Assembly (NCBI GenBank): GCA_964564625.1
Contig: CAZMBE010000004.1
Coordinates: 65,594 to 129,593 of the forward strand
DNA from: UBA2185 sp964564625
GTDB taxonomy: Bacteria > Desulfobacterota > Syntrophia > Syntrophales > UBA2185
Direction of reading: 5' to 3'
DNA length: 64,000 nucleotides
Below the pieces are notes generated by a model that ran no database searches, was not told the DNA's origin, and saw nothing but the letters and a program-made list of their open reading frames with translations. Position numbers and translations under genes: made by a program. Positions 60,152 through 64,000 of the stretch are shown one piece after another (within the stretch, counting starts at the first letter, position 1; each line of letters opens with the position of its first letter).

Positions 60152-62500
60152 TTACCTCATTTCCTGTAATACCCGGGAAATGATATTATCGATAAAAACC
60201 TCTATTTCCTCAGCATCATCCATCAGCAACACACTGCTCAACGCCCTTTTCGCATCGGCCTGCGTTACGTTTCTTATCAGCTGTTTGATCATAGGAACCG
60301 AGGGGGCATTCATGCTTAGCTGATCAACGCCCATTCCCAGGTAGAGATATGCACATTTAGGATTTGCCGCCGCTTCGCCGCAGACAACCATAGGCTTATT
60401 CATTTTTTTACACGCCGAGACAACGCCGGCTATTGTTGAAATAACCGCCGGGTGAAGCGGATTATACATGGGGGCAACCTTCTGGTTATTTCTATCGACA
60501 GCAAGGATAAACTGAACCAGATCATTTGTTCCGACACTTATAAAATCCACGTAGTTAAGCAGCTTTTCCAGAATCACGACGGCCGCTGGCACCTCCAGAA
60601 GGATGCCTATTTTGATCGTACGGTCACAGGGTATTTCCCTCTCTTGTAAACGTGCCTTCTCCTCTTCTAAAATTGTTAGGATGTCCTTTATTTCCCTCAC
60701 TGAGGAAACCATGGGAAAAAGAATTCGTAATGGACCGAACGCCGATGCTTTCAAAATGGCTCGTATCTGTTCCTTGAAGACATTTCTAAGTTCAAGAGAT
60801 ACCCTGATAGATCTCCATCCTAAATAGGGGTTATCCTCTTTGGGATAATCCAGGTAGGAGAGAAATTTATCGCCGCCTACATCGAGGGTGCGTATGGTGA
60901 CTTCTTTTCCCTTCGCCGCCTCCAGTACCCTCCGGTAGAGAGTCGCCTGCTCATCTTCAGAGGGAAAGCGCTCTCTCACCAGAAATGGGAATTCCGTTCT
61001 ATAAAGACCAACATGGTCCGCCCCGGATTTTTCCACCATCTCAAAATCAGAGAGAAGACTTATATTCGCACCAAGTTTTACTTCGAAGCCATCCCGCGTT
61101 TCCGGCTTTCGCGGTCTGAGGGCATCCAGCCTTTCACCCTGCCGGGTTTTCTCGTCTTCAAGTCTTTTATATTCCTGTATAATCATCTCTGACGGGTTGG
61201 GAAAAATAAGGCCCGATGTACCATCGACAATCACGAAATCGTTCTCTTGAGTCTCTTTCAGCATCACCCTGGGAATAATGATCATAGGTATTTCAAAGGA
61301 TCTTGCCAGGATCGCCACATGGGACGTTTCGCCGCCTTTCGATAGAATTATACCTTTAAGGTTCTCCTGCCTCAGGAGGATCAATTCAGCAAGAGACAAA
61401 CTAGAGGCAATGATAATAGTCTTTCTGGAGAATACCCGGTGTTCCTCATCCTCGAGGCCGAGGAGATTCCTTAATATTCTTCTCCCCACGTTTTCAATAT
61501 CAAAACCCCTTTCCCGCAGATAGGGATCATCTATCCTAGAAAACACCCTCACATAGTTTAGGATGACCTCCTTCAAAGCATATTCGGCGGCATACTTTCG
61601 CTTAATATAAGAAATGACTTTATACCTCAGGCCACTATCACGGAGATACATCAGGTACGTATGGAAAATACCCTCGTTTTCAGGAGACAGCTCAGATTTT
61701 ACATTCTCGCAGAGTTTGACTACCTCCGCCTCAGAACGTCTTATGGCGTTCTCGAACCTGCTGATCTCATGATCCACATCGGCGGCTTCATGAAAATATA
61801 CTTCAGAGAATCCTACGGACTCCCGGAGGTAATGGGCATACCCATCACCAAATCCGGCAGATACAGGTATCCCCTTTATGAGATCCTTCTTGGCTAATTG
61901 CGCCATTTTTCTCCTCTGTGAGTCAGAAAATATCAGCTCTTTCTCATCTGTCTTTTCCATTATTAATTTCAGACTCCTGAGAAGATTGGCATATGCCGCC
62001 TCACCGGCTATCTGAGAGGCAATCATGGAAAAAATCGGAATGTCCGATTCATCTATGGCCGTTTCATCCAAGGTCTGTATGACCAACACTCCCAGAATTT
62101 CTCCATGATACACGAGAGGCAGGCCTAGAAAACTGTGGTACCTCTCTTCACCGCTGCCCTCGAAATACTTGTATCGTGGATGGAGAACGGGATTCTTTAC
62201 CAACACGGGCTTCATCTCCTCAAGGACGAGGCCCGTCAAGCTCTCATGAACACCCATGCATATTTTACCGACCATCTCCTCGCGCAAACCGACTGTTGCA
62301 ACCAGGGACAGGCAATTCTTGTCCTCGTCAAATACATAGACAGAACAAACATCAACACAAAATTTATCGGCAATAAGTTTTGCGATATTATGGAGTGTTT
62401 CCGCAGGACCACTGGAACCTGTAATGATCCTTCCTACATCTTCAATGATTGATATGCCCTTCTCTTCAAATGTACGTATTCTCATATTTCCAATATCCAT
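60152..62500 (-). CDS. ptsP: GAF-fused phosphoenolpyruvate-protein phosphotransferase PtsP (EI-Ntr)
   Basis: PtsP starts the nitrogen-type phosphotransferase relay (PEP to NPr to EIIA-Ntr). An N-terminal GAF domain (about 15-175) is followed by a linker, the enzyme I N-terminal domain (about 205-440) and the PEP-binding barrel (about 460-770). The phosphorylated His is at about 394 in SKGGETSHVAILA. The PEP-site segments FLVRERFPSEDEQ, TIRTLDVGGDK, NPYLGWRSIR, SVGTNDLVQFILAVDR and MVVCGEAAANP are intact. Length 782. No ptsO or ptsN gene is in the window, so partners lie elsewhere. Confidence 0.95.
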   Translation of the reverse strand: MDIGNMRIRTFEEKGISIIEDVGRIITGSSGPAETLHNIAKLIADKFCVDVCSVYVFDEDKNCLSLVATVGLREEMVGKICMGVHESLTGLVLEEMKPVLVKNPVLHPRYKYFEGSGEERYHSFLGLPLVYHGEILGVLVIQTLDETAIDESDIPIFSMIASQIAGEAAYANLLRSLKLIMEKTDEKELIFSDSQRRKMAQLAKKDLIKGIPVSAGFGDGYAHYLRESVGFSEVYFHEAADVDHEISRFENAIRRSEAEVVKLCENVKSELSPENEGIFHTYLMYLRDSGLRYKVISYIKRKYAAEYALKEVILNYVRVFSRIDDPYLRERGFDIENVGRRILRNLLGLEDEEHRVFSRKTIIIASSLSLAELILLRQENLKGIILSKGGETSHVAILARSFEIPMIIIPRVMLKETQENDFVIVDGTSGLIFPNPSEMIIQEYKRLEDEKTRQGERLDALRPRKPETRDGFEVKLGANISLLSDFEMVEKSGADHVGLYRTEFPFLVRERFPSEDEQATLYRRVLEAAKGKEVTIRTLDVGGDKFLSYLDYPKEDNPYLGWRSIRVSLELRNVFKEQIRAILKASAFGPLRILFPMVSSVREIKDILTILEEEKARLQEREIPCDRTIKIGILLEVPAAVVILEKLLNYVDFISVGTNDLVQFILAVDRNNQKVAPMYNPLHPAVISTIAGVVSACKKMNKPMVVCGEAAANPKCAYLYLGMGVDQLSMNAPSVPMIKQLIRNVTQADAKRALSSVLLMDDAEEIEVFIDNIISRVLQEMR

Positions 62501-62758
62501 ATATTCTTGTAAGCTCAGTTCTCTGGCTTTTGGCTCGCGAAGCTACCATGAATTCTGGCATTGAACAATGACTTTTCGCGAAGTTTTTCATCATTGTTCA
62601 GCAATAGAGACAGGCCATGTGAAAGCACTTCGCCATCTACCAGTGTATCCGGTTATTTACCCAACCTACATACATTCATTTTTTGGATTTACTACAAGAA
62701 ATGCAGGTAAGCTTCACGTTGATGTGTATCCCCATAACTCAGGTATTACTTTGAAAAT
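62501..62758. other. Region before the scaffold gap, no supported gene
   Basis: Between ptsP and the N run I see no convincing gene. A plus-strand frame starting 62568 runs into the gap (its visible part includes LPVYPVIYPTYIHSFFGFTT), but it matches nothing I recognise. It begins inside an inverted repeat and could be noise. The ptsP promoter should lie here on the minus strand; none is clear. Confidence 0.3.
62562..62600. repeat. 10-base inverted repeat
   Basis: TGAACAATGA (62562-62571) and TCATTGTTCA (62591-62600) are perfect inverted copies with a 19-base loop that holds the palindrome TTCGCGAA. There is no T-run, so it is not a normal terminator. Confidence 0.6.
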
Positions 62759-62858
62759 NNNNNNNNNNNNNNNNNNNNNNNNNNNNNNNNNNNNNNNNNN
62801 NNNNNNNNNNNNNNNNNNNNNNNNNNNNNNNNNNNNNNNNNNNNNNNNNNNNNNNNNN
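62759..62858. other. Scaffold gap (100 N)
   Basis: Exactly 100 N are present, the usual placeholder for an unknown gap length. Sequence on the two sides may not be adjacent in the genome. Annotations across it should not be joined. Confidence 0.99.
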
Positions 62859-63055
62859 GAAATTCTCAGGATTCGATCGATGTCCCCCATGCAATTCAAC
62901 TTCAAAGAACCTAGCATTGGCATGTGATAGTAATCGCGCGCTCTTTATCACACTTTCCCACAGGCGAATACTCCCTCGATGACATTAATTTTCTATTCTT
63001 TCAGGCAACTCTTTACCCTGCTCTTAATTCATGATACAAACTAAGAATAGGAAAT

Positions 63056-63077
63056 GCCCTTCAGGCAGGGCCTTTTT
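63056..63077 (+). terminator. Rho-independent terminator-like hairpin
   Basis: GCCCT (63056-63060) and AGGGC (63067-63071) with a 6-base loop are followed by CTTTTT. It lies 43 bases upstream of the helicase ATG on the same strand, so it would end a transcript arriving from the gap side. Confidence 0.65.
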
Positions 63078-63119
63078 ACAATCATTTCAATATACCATGG
63101 AGAATTTTATTTAGTCAGA

Positions 63120-64000
63120 ATGCAGCGGCATCGGCCCAAACGGTTCACCAAAAATAAATCTAATAGAAGTCACAAATCACACGATCACCCGCGACTACAC
63201 GCTGACGCAGAACCTGTTCTCAAGCGGATTTTCGCGAAAATCGGGAAGCCCATTTCCACGCCATTCACCCCTGATGCGTTTCAACTCCAGGCCCTGAAAG
63301 CCATAGGGAACACCGATTGCCTTGTGATTGCACCGACAGGGTCCGGGAAAACATGGATTGCGGAGCAGGCGATTCGCTCCGTGTTTGAGAAGGGGGGGCG
63401 ATGCTGGTATGCCTCTCCCCTGAAGGCTCTCACCAATGCGAAATGGGTCGAATTCGGCCTTCATTTCGAAAGTCGGAATGTCGGTATCTTGACAGGTGAT
63501 ACGAAAGAAAATGCCGATGCGCCGATTATTGTGGGCACGACGGAAATTCTGAGAAACCAGCTTTACGACGTCATGCACCGCGGTGAGGACCTGAGGTGCG
63601 ATCTCGTAATCCTTGATGAGGCCCATTTTCTGGGAGACAATGACAGAGGGGTCGTGTGGGAAGAGGTCATGATCTATCTCCCCGTCAGGATACACCTTCT
63701 TCTGCTCTCCGCCACCATAGGAAACGGTGACGAGATCGCCAGCTGGCTCTCCACGATACGGGGAAAGGAATGCGTTGTCGTCAGGGAAGAAAAGAGGCCG
63801 GTCCCCCTGTATCCCCTGTTCCTCCACCCTACCGGGAGAATTATGCCCTATCTGGAAAAGAAGAGGCTTTTCAGTAAGATCAGCGAATTCCTCCGAGAAA
63901 AACAGAAACGGCAGCCCTATCGGGGGAGGCCCCCCCACTTTGGGGACATTATCCGAATTTTAGAGAAGTATCAGCTGCTGCCGGCCATCTTTTTCCTCAA
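63120..64000 (+). CDS. Ski2-like DEAH-box helicase, 3' truncated by window edge
   Basis: A continuous frame runs from ATG 63120 to the right window edge (293 complete codons). After a basic lead-in, it shows helicase core motifs: the Q-motif region (FTPDAFQLQALKAI), Walker A IAPTGSGKTW, motif Ia YASPLKALTNAKW, motif Ib VGTTEILRNQL, motif II LVILDEAHFLGD and motif III LLLSATIG. The final PAIFFL matches the start of domain 2 in Ski2-like enzymes. The start has only a weak, distant GGAGAA, so it is uncertain. The rest of the gene lies outside the window. Confidence 0.88.
   Translation, partial: MQRHRPKRFTKNKSNRSHKSHDHPRLHADAEPVLKRIFAKIGKPISTPFTPDAFQLQALKAIGNTDCLVIAPTGSGKTWIAEQAIRSVFEKGGRCWYASPLKALTNAKWVEFGLHFESRNVGILTGDTKENADAPIIVGTTEILRNQLYDVMHRGEDLRCDLVILDEAHFLGDNDRGVVWEEVMIYLPVRIHLLLLSATIGNGDEIASWLSTIRGKECVVVREEKRPVPLYPLFLHPTGRIMPYLEKKRLFSKISEFLREKQKRQPYRGRPPHFGDIIRILEKYQLLPAIFFL

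Noticed and set aside
62568..62927. Frame spanning the N run, possibly a transposase
   Set aside because: The translation includes 34 unknown residues and the visible parts match no transposase motif I recognise. The frame across the gap is meaningless.
63195..63938. Long minus-strand open frame opposite the helicase
   Set aside because: It is the antisense of a frame with clear helicase motifs (Walker A, DEAH, SAT). It has no recognisable domain and lies opposite conserved codons.

Overview
The window looks like part of the chromosome of a motile, Gram-negative, diderm bacterium of the Desulfobacterota (former Deltaproteobacteria), perhaps near Syntrophales. That placement is an inference from gene content, not a database result. 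It rests on a complete tol-pal locus, meso-diaminopimelate-type MurE, sigma54-type flagellar regulation with two NtrC-family activators, and a division transpeptidase carrying a C-terminal PASTA domain. A run of exactly 100 N near the right end (62759-62858) shows this is a scaffold, and genes are cut at both window ends.

Region 1 (1 to ~17 kb) is motility and its control. A minus-strand operon flgB-flgC-fliE-fliF-fliG-fliH-fliI-fliJ-motE encodes rod, MS-ring, rotor and export-ATPase parts and is preceded by a near-consensus sigma54 promoter. Behind it is a second minus-strand unit, a secreted TPR protein, a PAS histidine kinase and an NtrC-type regulator, with its own sigma54 promoter. A third gene encodes another NtrC-type activator. 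Divergent from it, a near-perfect sigma28 (FliA) promoter drives a small flagellar-type protein and a receiver/GAF/HD-GYP cyclic-di-GMP phosphodiesterase. A second MotE-like protein, fused to a SPOR domain, follows.

Region 2 (17 to 30 kb) is envelope biology. It holds a membrane protein whose N-terminus is in a different frame (probable frameshift), a bactofilin, a carboxy-terminal processing protease with a structured leader, and two outer-membrane-type lipoproteins. On the minus strand lies tolQ-tolR-tolA-tolB-pal-cpoB, preceded by epmB-efp-epmA (elongation factor P and its lysylation enzymes).

Region 3 (30 to 37 kb) is mixed: a degenerate GGDEF protein, a baeRF-like protein, a cation diffusion facilitator with a Cys-rich tail, a YhaM-like HD exonuclease, an FdhD lacking the usual CxxC, and SelB. 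The last two imply molybdenum/tungsten formate dehydrogenase and selenocysteine use in this organism.

Region 4 (37 to 56 kb) is ruvX-mltG followed by a full division and cell-wall (dcw) cluster: mraZ-rsmH-ftsL-ftsI-murE-murF-mraY-murD-ftsW-murG-murC-murB-ftsQ-ftsA-ftsZ. The mraZ promoter and a three-repeat MraZ operator are readable. The ddl gene is absent, and a 57-codon ORF overlaps the end of ftsQ.

Region 5 (56 to 64 kb) holds a radical SAM protein, a small TPR protein, exonuclease III, a GAF-like protein, a GAF-fused PEP-protein phosphotransferase (PtsP), the scaffold gap, and the first part of a Ski2-like DEAH-box helicase running off the window. I saw no rRNA, tRNA, CRISPR, prophage or insertion sequence. 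Most of the window is conserved housekeeping. The observations most worth a second look are the readable sigma54/sigma28 flagellar hierarchy, the MotE-SPOR fusion, the frameshifted gene next to bactofilin, the structured ctp leader and the CxxC-less FdhD.
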